This document shows positions 22,539-33,866 of a stretch of DNA of 64,000 nt, piece after piece. Origin of the DNA: Dromaius novaehollandiae (Eukaryota > Chordata > Aves > Casuariiformes > Dromaiidae); contig NC_088113.1 in the NCBI RefSeq assembly GCF_036370855.1, positions 15,272,501 through 15,336,500 on the forward strand, written 5' to 3'. Every line of letters begins with the position of its first letter. The first letter of the stretch is position 1. The position numbers and the translations under genes were made by a program. The notes below the pieces were generated by a model. That model did no database searches, was not told the DNA's origin, and was given only the letters and a program-made list of their open reading frames with translations.

Positions 22539-25500
22539 GTAGGTGTGTTAACTCTTCTGAGAACCACCATTCTCTCTGCTGTGTTTTAATGTGTTCTAAC
22601 AGCCCTACATCCTAATTTGCCGCCTAGACGTGATAGGGTCATAACAGCACAGTTTTTAAATGTGGCTAATTTTATTTCATCTTCTAATCTTTATAGGATA
22701 TCGAAGTGACATCTCCACCTGATGACAGCATATCTTGTTTAGCTTTTAGTCCACCAACATTGCCTGGTAACTTCCTCATTGCAGGATCATGGGCAAATGA
22801 TGTAAGTACTCTTGATCAGACCTGCAGAAGGATCAAGTGGAAGTGTTGGTGCCTAAACTGCAAAATGTGATCCTAAAAACTTGTGCCAGGACACCTGTAA
22901 ATCTTTCTCTTTGCAGGATTGCAAAATTTGTTTTTTAGCGCCTAGGCACTGAGAAGTTTGACATGACTGAGCTGCTTTTGCTAAGAAGTTTGGTTGCAAT
23001 CTTCATATTAGTCATTTCTCTGCTGTGTTTCCTAAGCTCCTGCTCAGAGATATAGTGAATAGTTTTCCTATTAGATTTTTATTACTTAGACTTTTTTTTT
23101 CTACTGGTCTGTGCTTTAGTTTCATTTTCTAAGAGGATTAGGCTAACACAGTTACGCATGTGGTTTCCAGTGGAGGAACCACAAAGGCACTGGTGAGTTT
23201 TAGCTAATTTGACAGCATAGTCTCAAAAGGATTAATGTCCACCAACCTTATTGAAATTTCTGTTTGGATAGAAGCGTGAGATCCCAATCGATACAAACAG
23301 GGAGGGGAAGACTGGAATTTAAGCTCAACAGGTAACTGTTCTGTTTGGTCTGTTGGCTGGAGGCCTGAACATATACCGCTGAGATGCGTACAGGAGGCAG
23401 CTTCTTCCTAGCTGACAGTTAAGGATTCTGCAGGAGAGCACTGGGGAGTGTTACATGATCATAAAGTGCTTTTGAGGGAGAGTTGAAATAGTTCTTGGCT
23501 TGAGGATGTATGGATGAAGGGAACACTGAGGAAATAAGATTTCATTAGTTTTGTAGAAAATGTTTGATGTTTAGAATCATTTGATTCATTAGATTAAGTA
23601 AGGTTAGGATCTTCAAGGAGGGAAATCTCTTGAGTTTTTCATATTAATATGTTAACATCTGTGTTTGTGTCTCCTGTTGCAGGTTCGCTGCTGGGAAGTT
23701 CAAGATAATGGACAGACAATTCCAAAGGCTCAGCAGATGCACACAGGTCCTGTACTGGATGGGTGCTGGAGTGATGTACGTTCTCATTTAAAAAGAAATA
23801 AATTCTTTTCATCCAAAAACCTAAACAAAACAGCATGTGGTTTCTATTCACACCACAGTGCCAAATGTAGATGCATCCCATGATTACTTTATAGGCTTGT
23901 TATTGTAACTCTGTGCTAAGGAGGCCATAAAAGAATAGACTACCATGGCCAGATAGGGAAGGTGAAAGTCTGTTTAAAAGTAAGAATGTATTTAAAGCTA
24001 GGTAAGAGCTAGTACAGTTTTCTCTTTTGGTTTTAAAGTAAGCTTAGGAAAGACCTTGAACTGAGGACCTTGAATCTAAAACAGTACTGTATTTTAAGCT
24101 GAGTTTCCATTGTTCGTGTTTTGCACTATATGATGTTTTTTTCCTAAGATTTTGCCAAACCTCTGTGCTTCTGCAGAAATGTCTTTACAGCAGCCGTGTA
24201 CGTTCTCTGAAATTACCTAGTCATGATTTGACTAGTAAAATGTTTCAGGGCTGTTATCAGTACTAAATGTTTGCATAATATTTCAAAGTACAAGAAAAAA
24301 AGGGCACTGGCAAAATTAACTACTATGTCTTTTTTTTTTTTTTCCTCCCTCCTTTTAAAAAATTTCCTAACTAAAATGAGTGTTTTTCAGTGTATTTAAA
24401 CAAATAATCCTTGTGTATTCACACCTTACCTTTGGGATAGAATTTGGGTTTGTTATTGGTAGATAAGTATAAGGAAACGGTAATGGGCAAGTATATAGAA
24501 ATGGCTTTTTTTTAGAAGTTTATGGTGACATCACTTAAATGCACAACAATACAGAATTGCAAAGAAATTATCATTTTTATATTTTTCCGTTGTCTCGCAG
24601 TCCATGTACAAAACTATCCCTTATTTATTACCTTACTGTTAATATTACTAGAAAAGAACAAGACTTAACAGTCTTTCTAATAAACAGTACATATTAATTA
24701 ATCTCTTGGACTTTTAATTGTTTTTAGGATGGGAGTAAAGTATTTACAGCTTCCTGTGATAAAACTGCCAAAATGTGGGATCTCAACAGTAATCAGGCTA
24801 TTCAGATCGCACAGGTAAGCAAACCCCAAATTGTTTAGTGGTTTGGGTTTTTTTCTTTTCTGCTTTTATTAAAGGCTACCTTTATAAGCTAATTAAGGTA
24901 ATGTGCAGTGCTTCCAAATTAGATGAAGTGTTTGTAGGCTGCCTTTTACACTGTTAGAGATTGAAGTGCACATAAATGAGGAGAACTGCTGTCAAAGTGA
25001 TATGAATAGCCTATGCAACATTTTCATGTATCTTACTGAGAGAGCTCTTTCCATCGCTGTGGTGATCTTGTGAAATCATTCACTGCATAATAAGTAGTCT
25101 TGAGCCTACACTGTTCTTTGTCTTTCTTCTTGTGTTGGGTACCTAATCCCTGCTATTGCTTACCTCCTGCTTTCCTTATAGATTGTTCTAGTCTTCCTTT
25201 TTCTGCTTAAACTTTATAGGGGAGAGAAAATTATAAGAAATGGCTGAATTCACTTTCAGAACTATCAGCTTTCTGCTGCAGCAGTAACAGTCAGGAATTA
25301 TAATTTGCATTCTGATTTTAGAAGTGAATGTTCATAGAACATGTAGTTTTGGTGACTAAAATGAGTTATCAGTTACACAGTTTAAGAAAAGAGTATTTTG
25401 ATTGCTTTTTCAAGCTTATCTGAGGTGAAAAAAATTCAGATTTTTAAATCTTTAGTTTGAAATCTTATTGGTTTAGTGAACATAAGCCTTTCTTCTGTAG

Positions 25501-28500
25501 CTGTTCTCAAAAGGAGCTTTTTTCCACCAATTAATATGGTTTGTTATTTCTTAGGAAGTCTTGATTTCTAGCATGATGGATTGCATCTTCATAAACAAAT
25601 AGAAAACCCTGTTGTTCATGTTTCATATTTCTTCTGTGACCATCTTCCTGTGTAGGGTGACTTGATAGTAATTTTTTGCATCAGGAACCATTTTTTTTCT
25701 CTGTGGGTGTTTTTACAATGCTAAACAACACAGTAAGGTCATGATCCACAACTTTTATCCTAACTGCTGTGACTAAAATAATGAATCACCTTTTTGAATG
25801 CATAAAATATACATATAAATATGTATAAAAAATACATATAAATAATACATATAAAATACATGTAAATACATATAAAAAATAAAGCATAAGCAAGAAATGT
25901 GGACTGTTATTTTAGTAACTGTAGGTGTGTTTGTCCTGTCTTCTCTTCAGCATGATGCTCCTGTTAAGACTATCCATTGGATTAAAGCACCAAATTATAG
26001 CTGTGTGATGACAGGAAGCTGGGATAAAACTTTGAAGGTATGATTTTTACTCGAACAGATGGGCACAAAGGGTGCTAATATCTGTGCGTAGAAGTATTTA
26101 TGCAACGTGGAAATATTTACTAATACAAAAAACAGATTAATGAAGTAGCCTGACGTCAGGCGTTGCAGTACTCTCAGACTCTAGACGAGAGTGAAACAAC
26201 TTGGTAGTACTCACTTTTTCTTTACTCAAGTAACTTGTATGGTGTATGCTCAATTCCAAGCATAAGTTTGTTCTTTTTTTTTTTTTGTCTCCATCAGTTC
26301 TGGGATACTCGTTCACCAACACCTATGATGACATTGCAGCTCCCTGAAAGATGTTACTGTGCTGATGTGGTAAGCCAACAGAAACAGTAAACTAGTGTCG
26401 GTTAGATGGGTCGGACTATTAATAAACTCGACAGTCTTTGTTCAAAGCTTCTCTACGTTAGCACTAAATACAGACTGTTAGTATTTGATCTTTGAGTGAC
26501 CTTCACAATAAAATGTAAACTGATTTTCTTGATCAGGCCTCTAGAGAATAGGTGTTTGCATCATACAAAGCACCCTTAGTATCCCTTTTAATATCACAAA
26601 GACTGAATTGATGCTAGGGCTGAGCTATGCTATTTCTGGATCAGAAGATATGTTTATTGCTGAACTTTGTTCTGTCTCTTCTCCCCCTTTCTTCTCTCTC
26701 TCCCCCGCTTCCCAAAACAGTCAAATTCCTATAATTTCTTGATGGATTTGTGTGAAATAATAAACAGAATTTTTTGTCATGCTATTAACACAGCTTTCTC
26801 TCTTCCAATGTATTTCACAACCTTATCCAGGTTCATCCTATGGCTGCTGTGGCCACTGCAGAAAGGGGTTTGATAGTTTATCAGTTAGAGAATCAGCCTT
26901 CTGAATTTAGAAGAATAGAATCTCCTCTTAAACACCAGGTAAATAGTTATATTTATTACAAGTGTATTTATACAGACTGTTGAAGTTTTGGACCTGTCAC
27001 TTTTTTAGTAAAAACAAATAATGTTTCAAAGACTGTGCTCTTTATCTTGGTATGGCACATGTGCCAGTTTGACTTTCATTATGGTGATATATTAAAATAA
27101 AATTCCAGTTCTTGCAACTCTGCCTGTATTTGCTGCCTACAGTGAGACCACATGAATTGAAATGAGTTTCCTGTAATACTCTGAATTTAACAGAAGAGCT
27201 TTGAGATTACCCTCTTCCTTCCTCCTTTATCCTCTTTTTTCATTCTATTTACAAATCTATTGTACATGAAATAAAAATAATTTGAGTGGCATTCCTTACA
27301 AAAATAAGAGATGACAGAATATTTAAATATTAACCAAGTATAATCATGATGCTGTTGTCATATTAAATGATTTTATTTTGTTGCATGCACAACATTAACA
27401 TTGAGCTTTGTCATATCCTGCAGACTTGTTGTATGCAGGGGCTTTGCAAGAGTTAAAAAGAGGAAGATAGCCTGCTATTGAGCCTTATTTTAATTCTGGT
27501 TTTGTTTCTTCTGGTTGTTTTTAATTTTGCAAATGGTTGTAGTCTGCACGAATAGTGACAATATTATTCCAAGGAGGTGGGATTAATAATATTTCATTAG
27601 TATTTGGTATTGTAATGTATTATTGAAGAGAGAGATTTGAGACATCTCCTAAGTTTAGATCATGCAGTATTCATAATGTTCCTAGGTCTTTTCTTCTCTT
27701 GAGGTATTAAATATGCGTACTTTATTTTTTCTACTGAAGAAATCTCTATTGCTGATCTTCATAAGGATTTAAAGATGTAAATATTATGGCTGAAATTCTC
27801 AAGAGAATTTGACCCATCTCTCAACCTTGTTTGTGTTTCTGCTTTATTATGCATTTGAATATGTGGAGTTTTGTGTCCCTGTGCAAAACAGCCAGCGTTC
27901 AGACATCTAGCCCTCAAGCTTTTGTCTAAAATGCTCTTTATCCTTCTCAAATTTAGCATCGCTGTGTTGCTATTTTTAAAGACAAAGTGAACAAACCTAC
28001 TGGATTTGCCCTTGGAAGTATTGAAGGAAGAGTAGCTATTCATTATATCAACCCTCCAAATCCGTAAGTATTATTATTAAGACATTCTTCATTTATTGCC
28101 CACTTTACAATGAAGAAAGTAAAAAGACTTCTTATTTTTCAGCGCAAAAGATAATTTCACTTTTAAATGTCATCGCTCCAATGGAACGAACACATCAGTA
28201 CCTCAGGATATCTATGCTGTAAGTGTTCAGCACGCATCCCTGGATCATTTATACAGTGCAGTTAGAGGCTGCATATGCTCTGTGTACACCTTTAATGTAA
28301 AATTTGCTGTGAATTGTTTGTTCTCCTTGACCTTTTATTCTGCCTAAAGTTATCATGGACTTGTGCTTAAAGAGCAGTCATGTTCATACATTAAGAGGAA
28401 AGACAAATTTTGCATTTCTTTTAAAACAAACCTTGGATCAACTATTTATTAAATCTTGGGGAGGAAGAGTACTTACTATGTCTTTTTGTTCCATCACAGT

Positions 28501-30664
28501 TGTTAACTTTGTTCACATGGAACACATCCTTAATTTATTGTGTAATGGGATTTTGCCATTGAATTCCTAGCTACTACAAAAAAGGATGCTTGTTGCTTTG
28601 GGTTTTCGTTTCAAAATTGTATCTGTTAAAACATTAAAAAAAAAAGAGAACCATCTCCAGTTGCAAAAAATCTTCCATATGTATTTGCTCTCTCGATATT
28701 CAGTGCATGTGCTGTGAGTGTTCCCATTGCCTGCATATGCGTGGTGTTTTACACAGCATTCCGCGTGATTTTGCAGGTAAATGGGATAGCATTTCATCCT
28801 GTCCATGGTACTCTTGCAACAGTAGGATCTGATGGTAGATTCAGCTTTTGGGATAAAGATGCACGAACAAAGCTAAAAACATCAGAACAGCTTGACCAGC
28901 CAATATCTGCCTGTTGTTTCAACCATAATGGCAACATATTTGCATATGCTTCCAGTTATGATTGGTCAAAGGTAAGAAAGGTTTATACTTATATTCATAC
29001 TGGCAACTGACAACAAATAAGACTATCCTTTTCACATGAGGCTTTCAGTGTTCTTTATAAATCCTGGGAGAGTCTTCCTAATTTCATAGGCATGCAAGAA
29101 AACTTGAGTGATTATGTTAGACAGCTGTTCAATGAAATGCAACACTGAAGTGTTATGTTCTCTATTTCTTAGTTGCAGTTTGATAAGATTGCTAAATAAT
29201 GCTCTTTTGCAAATGTAGATAAGCAAAATGTAAACTACATGATTTAAGAAGTTGCTTGCACACATTCTGCTGTGGGGAGTGTCATGGGACAATATGGCAG
29301 GCAAACAGGTTCTCACACATCTCTTTGAAAAGTACATCTCTACTCCCCATGCAGATTCCTTTTTTAATTTTAAAGCAGTTGTGAGTATATTGAATCACTG
29401 TTTCAGTGCCATATACTAAATTTCTGTTGTCATTCAGGGCAGCTTTCTGATGGCATTCAGGAAAAATAGATATTTTTCCTCCAGAATTGACTCAAAAATA
29501 AGTCATCTAGATGAGGATAAAATCACAACATACCGTAGCATGTGGGGGATTGATTCTTCTCAGTATCCTAAAAAGGGGACAGCAAGGTTGAAATGTAATT
29601 GATTTTAGTGGAATGGCAACTAGAGTTGTACTTTCCTGGTTTAACTAGTGCTTTTAAATTTGAGGAAGGTGTTACTTGTGTTTTTGGCTGAAATTCATAT
29701 AGAAATCACACAGATGATCTCCATTACATGGAAAGAGATCAAATTTCATTTACTACGTTGTACTGAGTGTTGTGAATGCTGACCAAAGTAAGATAACTTT
29801 GTTAAATACTGGAACAGATGAATTCTTCTGTTCTAAACATGTCTTAAGTAGATTGCGATGATAGGTATGTACCAAACTATCTTTCAGATTGGTAAATTGT
29901 AAATGGATATTAAGCAGTAAGTAGTAAAACCGGTAGGTAATAAGTTTCCTTTCTGGAACCATTTCTGTAAAGTAAGGTTGGTAACTTTCAAGTTGTGCGT
30001 TGGATTTTAAGTTTTACCAGTGCTTACTTTCCTTGCTTTTGAAACTTGTACTGAATTGGTAATGTGTATGCAAATAGTGTCAATACGTAGAATAGTATAT
30101 TTGCATCTGCAGTTGAACAGAAGTATTTTTGCAACTGCATTTAGAACTTGAGCCTCATTTTGAAAAGATCTGTTTCATTTAAAACATAGGAAATGCAAAG
30201 TGAAATTGAGACAGGTGTTCTAAAGGTTTTGGTTTTTTCTCTGCCTAGAATGACCTTTTTTAAACTCATAATTGAGCTCCTACGTTGCATATGTAAAGTA
30301 GAGTTTAGAGATATTTAGTTATTTTTATGGAACATTTTCTGTAGCTTAAAAATGAATAAATACCATTTAAATTTTACTTTATATGTACAGTTCTTATAAT
30401 TACTTGTTATAGGAAGCTGTTTCTAATCCACTAATGTTGTCCAACAGTATCTGATCTTAAAGACTTGAAGAGTAAACCTTAACAAACAAAACCAATGTAA
30501 TACGTTTATTTTTACATTTCAAGATAATGTTATTTCTTCTTTGAACAGAGTAAGTTCAGATGATTTTTCTTTTTTAGGGTCATGAATTTTATAATCCTCA
30601 GAAGAAAAATTACATTTTTCTGCGGAATGCAGCAGAAGAGTTAAAGCCTAGGAATAAGAAGTAG
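22449..30664 (+). CDS. RAE1: RAE1, mRNA export factor / WD40 nucleoporin partner (11 coding exons, 368 aa)
   Basis: RAE1 (Gle2/mrnp41) is a seven-bladed WD40 beta-propeller. It binds the GLEBS motif of NUP98 at the nuclear pore for mRNA export, binds BUB1/BUBR1-type GLEBS motifs, and works in spindle assembly. Join: 22449-22538, 22697-22801, 23683-23775, 24728-24814, 25951-26037, 26298-26369, 26831-26938, 27957-28063, 28143-28218, 28777-28971, 30578-30664. This gives 1107 nt with stop and exactly 368 residues, as in human. The N-terminus [20 protein letters not shown] and C-terminus ELKPRNKK match vertebrate RAE1. The protein is almost identical to human, with about a dozen conservative changes plus a Val-to-Gly at residue 92. 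Donors and acceptors are all U2-type, and nothing is broken. Confidence 0.98.
22697..22801 (+). CDS. RAE1: RAE1 coding exon 3 (residues 31-65)
   Basis: It encodes [20 protein letters not shown] and onward to AGSWAND, the first propeller blade. Donor GAT|GTAAGT. Confidence 0.98.
22802..23682 (+). other. RAE1: RAE1 intron 3
   Basis: A 0.9-kb intron in which I see nothing beyond the splice signals. Confidence 0.6.
23683..23775 (+). CDS. RAE1: RAE1 coding exon 4 (residues 66-96)
   Basis: It encodes [20 protein letters not shown] then [11 protein letters not shown]. Human has DVCWSD, so Val is Gly at residue 92 here (GGG codon). Donor GAT|GTACGT. Confidence 0.98.
23776..24727 (+). other. RAE1: RAE1 intron 4
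   Basis: A 1-kb AT-rich intron with a T run near 24330. No other feature. Confidence 0.6.
24728..24814 (+). CDS. RAE1: RAE1 coding exon 5 (residues 97-125)
   Basis: It encodes [20 protein letters not shown] then SNQAIQIAQ, a typical WD repeat ending in MWD. Donor CAG|GTAAGC. Confidence 0.98.
24815..25950 (+). other. RAE1: RAE1 intron 5
   Basis: A 1.1-kb intron carrying an AT-rich repeat (25803-25883) shortly before the acceptor. Confidence 0.6.
25803..25883. repeat. AT-rich ATACATATAAA-type minisatellite
   Basis: Imperfect copies of (AA)TACATATAAA are repeated six or so times, including self-complementary ATACATATAAATATGTAT. Confidence 0.85.
25951..26037 (+). CDS. RAE1: RAE1 coding exon 6 (residues 126-154)
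   Basis: It encodes [20 protein letters not shown] then TGSWDKTLK. Donor AAG|GTATGA. Confidence 0.98.
26298..26369 (+). CDS. RAE1: RAE1 coding exon 7 (residues 155-178)
   Basis: It encodes [20 protein letters not shown] then CADV. Human reads [20 protein letters not shown]. Donor GTG|GTAAGC. Confidence 0.98.
26831..26938 (+). CDS. RAE1: RAE1 coding exon 8 (residues 179-214)
   Basis: It encodes [20 protein letters not shown] and onward to SPLKHQ. Donor CAG|GTAAAT. Confidence 0.98.
26939..27956 (+). other. RAE1: RAE1 intron 8
   Basis: A 1-kb AT-rich intron with no further feature seen. Confidence 0.6.
27957..28063 (+). CDS. RAE1: RAE1 coding exon 9 (residues 215-250)
   Basis: It encodes [20 protein letters not shown] and onward to INPPNP. 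It ends in phase 2 (CC|GTAAGT). Confidence 0.98.
28143..28218 (+). CDS. RAE1: RAE1 coding exon 10 (residues 250-275)
   Basis: It encodes [20 protein letters not shown] then QDIYA. The preceding intron is only 79 nt. Confidence 0.98.
28777..28971 (+). CDS. RAE1: RAE1 coding exon 11 (residues 276-340)
   Basis: The longest coding exon, [20 protein letters not shown] and onward to SYDWSK. It covers the last propeller blades. Identical to the human residues by eye. Confidence 0.98.
28972..30577 (+). other. RAE1: RAE1 intron 11
   Basis: The largest RAE1 intron at 1.6 kb. AT-rich, with no feature seen. Confidence 0.6.
30578..30664 (+). CDS. RAE1: RAE1 coding exon 12 (residues 341-368, stop)
   Basis: It encodes [20 protein letters not shown] then ELKPRNKK and TAG. 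Identical to the human C-terminus by eye. Confidence 0.98.
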   Translation, partial: GHEFYNPQKKNYIFLRNAAEELKPRNKK

Positions 30665-31808
30665 TGAGTATGAGTCTGACTTGTGTTACTCTACTGTTTT
30701 TCTGCCATTCCTGCCCCTACTCCACTGCTCTTCTGCCATTTGTGCCCTATTGCGCCACGATTCAGTCAACTTTGGATCGCTAACATTTAGCAGGAACTGT
30801 ATAAATTACATTAAATGTATTTTGACTTTCTGGAGAATGTCTTTCAAATTAGATATTCTGATGTGTATAAGAAAGAAAGGCTAATAGTCACGTGACTTAC
30901 CACTGTCTGTTCCGCAGCAATAATGTAATTGCAGCAACATCTCTAAATCTGGGTTGAGTATTCCCGCTTAGAAGCGCAAGGATTTGTATCTGTGGATTTA
31001 TTTTACTAGTATTATGTTTAAAAAAAAGTTCATTATAATAGTTGTGGAGAAGTTGCATAAATATTGTATTTTTTGTAAGTACTTGAAGAATTGCAAATAA
31101 TTCTTCTCAAAGGAGGCTTGGTATTACTTATTATTCAGGGTTTTTGTCATTGGTTTCTAATTTTTAAGATAGAAGTATTGTCTACTGTATGCCAGGAAGA
31201 AATGCCTTGCAAATTGTTTTCCCTCATTTTCTAGATGAATTTGGTAGGTATGTAAGTGGCCAATAGCAGTGACAGAACTCAAGATGGAAAAGATGGGCAC
31301 TGCGCAAATTCCTCTTTCCTTCTTCCTTACGCTCCAGCAGTGCAGGTGAATTTTGAGCCACCACTACTCACGCTTATTCTAGTCCAGAGGAGAAACTGCC
31401 ATTTGTGCCAAGTGGTATAGTGGTATAGTTCAGTAATGTGAGCAATCCATTAAAGGTTTTGTTTTGATCACCACCAAACCAACATATGCAAAATATTTGT
31501 GGCCTAAACTGCTTTAAAACTGACATTTTAAAAATTGGTTCTTTTAAATCTCTCTAACTGTTTTTTGTCCCTTAGCGGGTTTCTGGAGTGAGAATTTTTC
31601 ATTTTTTGTATTAACTAGAAAATAGTGCTGGTGAGTTTCATCCCAATCAAAAATGCTGTGAAGCAGAGTTAAAACAATGTGGGTCTTTCTGACTTGAATC
31701 TACCACTGTTTACTTCTAACTAGCCTGTTGTATACATGCCAAAGTTTTCTTTTTAGAAGTGAATGCTTATTATTCCTGTTAACTATTAAATAATGTTTGA
31801 TAATGAGT

Positions 31809-31814
31809 AAATAA
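31809..31814 (+). terminator. RAE1: Polyadenylation signal AATAAA (upstream, RAE1)
   Basis: First AATAAA in the last 150 bp of the presumed 3'UTR. Confidence 0.4.
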
Positions 31815-31914
31815 AAGGAGGGCAGCATGTATAGAAATACCTGTCATATTGTAAAAATTCTCTGTAAAACTGTATGTTGTAACACTTATTGTTATGGATT
31901 CATGCTACATTTCA

Positions 31915-31920
31915 AATAAA
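31915..31920 (+). terminator. RAE1: Polyadenylation signal AATAAA (main candidate, RAE1)
   Basis: A canonical hexamer followed by T-rich sequence, about 1.25 kb after the stop. Confidence 0.6.
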
Positions 31921-33845
31921 ATTTTTACTAAATCCTTTTTTATATTCAGTAGTTCTATTTTAATAACATAGGCAAGGTGTTGTGCTTCACTTCTAAAAGC
32001 AGCTTCATGTCCTTTCACTGCAATTCAGATATGTTTTTTAGAAACAAAATACTTTTGCCCCAACTGCATAAGCTGGAAATCTAACTCATTTTCCAGTTGC
32101 TGTTTCGTTATGAATCATTCCTGTGGTTTTGCCTCAAAAAATTAAGAGGACTAGTGTTAAGAATAAAAGCCTTTTGTTTCATGAGAATGAATCAAGTTCC
32201 TTGCTATCTCAGCAGCCAGACACCTGACAATTTGTCTTTAGTATGAATAAATCATACTTTCTTGAAAATCTCTAGCTTAATTGTCCCTTAACTTCAGACT
32301 CTATTTTTTGCAGTGTTCCTCCAGTTCTAGCTTGGTGTATATTTGAGGAAAGTTCATGAAATATGCTGCTGATGTTTAGAGATAGTCTTTACTGGGTTTT
32401 GTTTCTCAAGATAGATTTCTTCCTGCTACTTAATATATTTTATGTGGTTTTAGTTTTTGCATTCAGACTATTCATTTTCTTTAAGATAGGAAAGAGTTCC
32501 CAGCTGCTACAGCAATAGCTCGTCACTTGTTCAAACAGTTCTTCTGTTTTTGTTGAATGTCATTTTTTAAGATTGTGTGTGCTTGTTATGCTGTAATCTT
32601 TGGCTGTGCGCGCGTTTTTCCAGTCTTCCCAGTCAAATGAATACCAGCAAGCACCTAGGAGGCTCAAGGTTAAGTGTGTGTAATCACTGATGACAAAAAA
32701 AGAAAATTCTAACCTCCTGTATGCAGAACTCCCGCTGGTGTAAACAGCGAAGAATGAACTGTATTGTCTCTCTTGCTTAAAAAAAAAAACTATATCTTTG
32801 TTTAAATACTTAACAATGTGGATAAAATGACAAGAAAATAGACTTAGTCTGGCTCAGCAGATACCTTTCCACTGCATCCAATGGAATTGCACCTACTTAC
32901 GTGGGTGCAGAGTTTGCCCAAAATTTATTTTCATTATGGAGCCAGCACTGGTTAAGTCCCTTTTGTTTGGCAGTAGAGTTTCATATTAATATGTCGAGTG
33001 CTTACTTGCCTGTAGAATCAATTTCTTTTTATCTGTCAACAAGGGTTCAGAATTATTTAGTCATTGCATTAATTGTTCAGACTAATTTTAGAAGGGCATA
33101 TTTTCCATTACATTCCTGCGCACGTTAGATATGTTCAACTGGGAGGACAGAGTCAGACTTTGAACTGATTTGTTTTCCATTACCCAAGTTATGAGAATGC
33201 ATTGGCAATTTACTCTTCCCTGGAATTATTGTGAGGTTCTCATCTAAAGTATACACAGCTGTATCCCTTCAAGCATCAAACATGTAGTGAGAGCTTACTC
33301 ATACGCAGTTCAGTGTTACACATCTTCTGGAAATGTAATAATTTGCTGCGCTGTGGCACTTACCTGTCCAAAAAACCTGGATGAAGTAGAAGGTTAGATT
33401 CTAATGTGCACACAAAGCCAACTGCAGGAATGATGGATTTACAAAGAAGCAAGTTATTTTCATTATTTTTTTGAAAGTTTGCTGTTCATGTTCATATTTT
33501 TATCGCAGAAAAATAATCTTTGGAATAAAGAGCAACTCAGTTAAAGACAGCCAATAAAGTAGTGACATTTTGTAAAAATTTTCATAGGAGCTATCATAAC
33601 CTTCTTGTTGCTAGTCTCACATGTGAGTTTAATAAAGTGTCAGTTAATAAAGTGTCAATAAATTGACAAAGTTTGTATGCCAAAGCCTTTCACCAATGAA
33701 AACAAGACATGTTTACACAATTGCAAGCAATCAAGGCAGTGTGTCTTAACTTACCATCTGTCAGCTGAAATGCAATAGCTGAATTGGTGAGTAGTTTCCT
33801 AGTCTAGGAAAATAGGTCAGTTTGAGTCATTCTCATGTGAAATAT

Positions 33846-33866
33846 GGGTTTGGGGTAGGGGTGGGG
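33846..33866 (+). other. G-quadruplex motif
   Basis: GGG-TTT-GGGG-TA-GGGG-T-GGGG has four G-runs with loops of 1-3 nt. It fits the canonical G3+N1-7 pattern on the plus strand. Confidence 0.75.

Larger units (their letters stand above)
30665..31940 (+). other. RAE1: RAE1 3'UTR (extent inferred)
   Basis: Non-coding DNA from the TAG to just past the strongest polyadenylation signal at 31915. A pyrimidine-rich stretch lies at 30690-30760. A possible MIR-like antisense fragment lies near 31225-31285. Confidence 0.6.
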
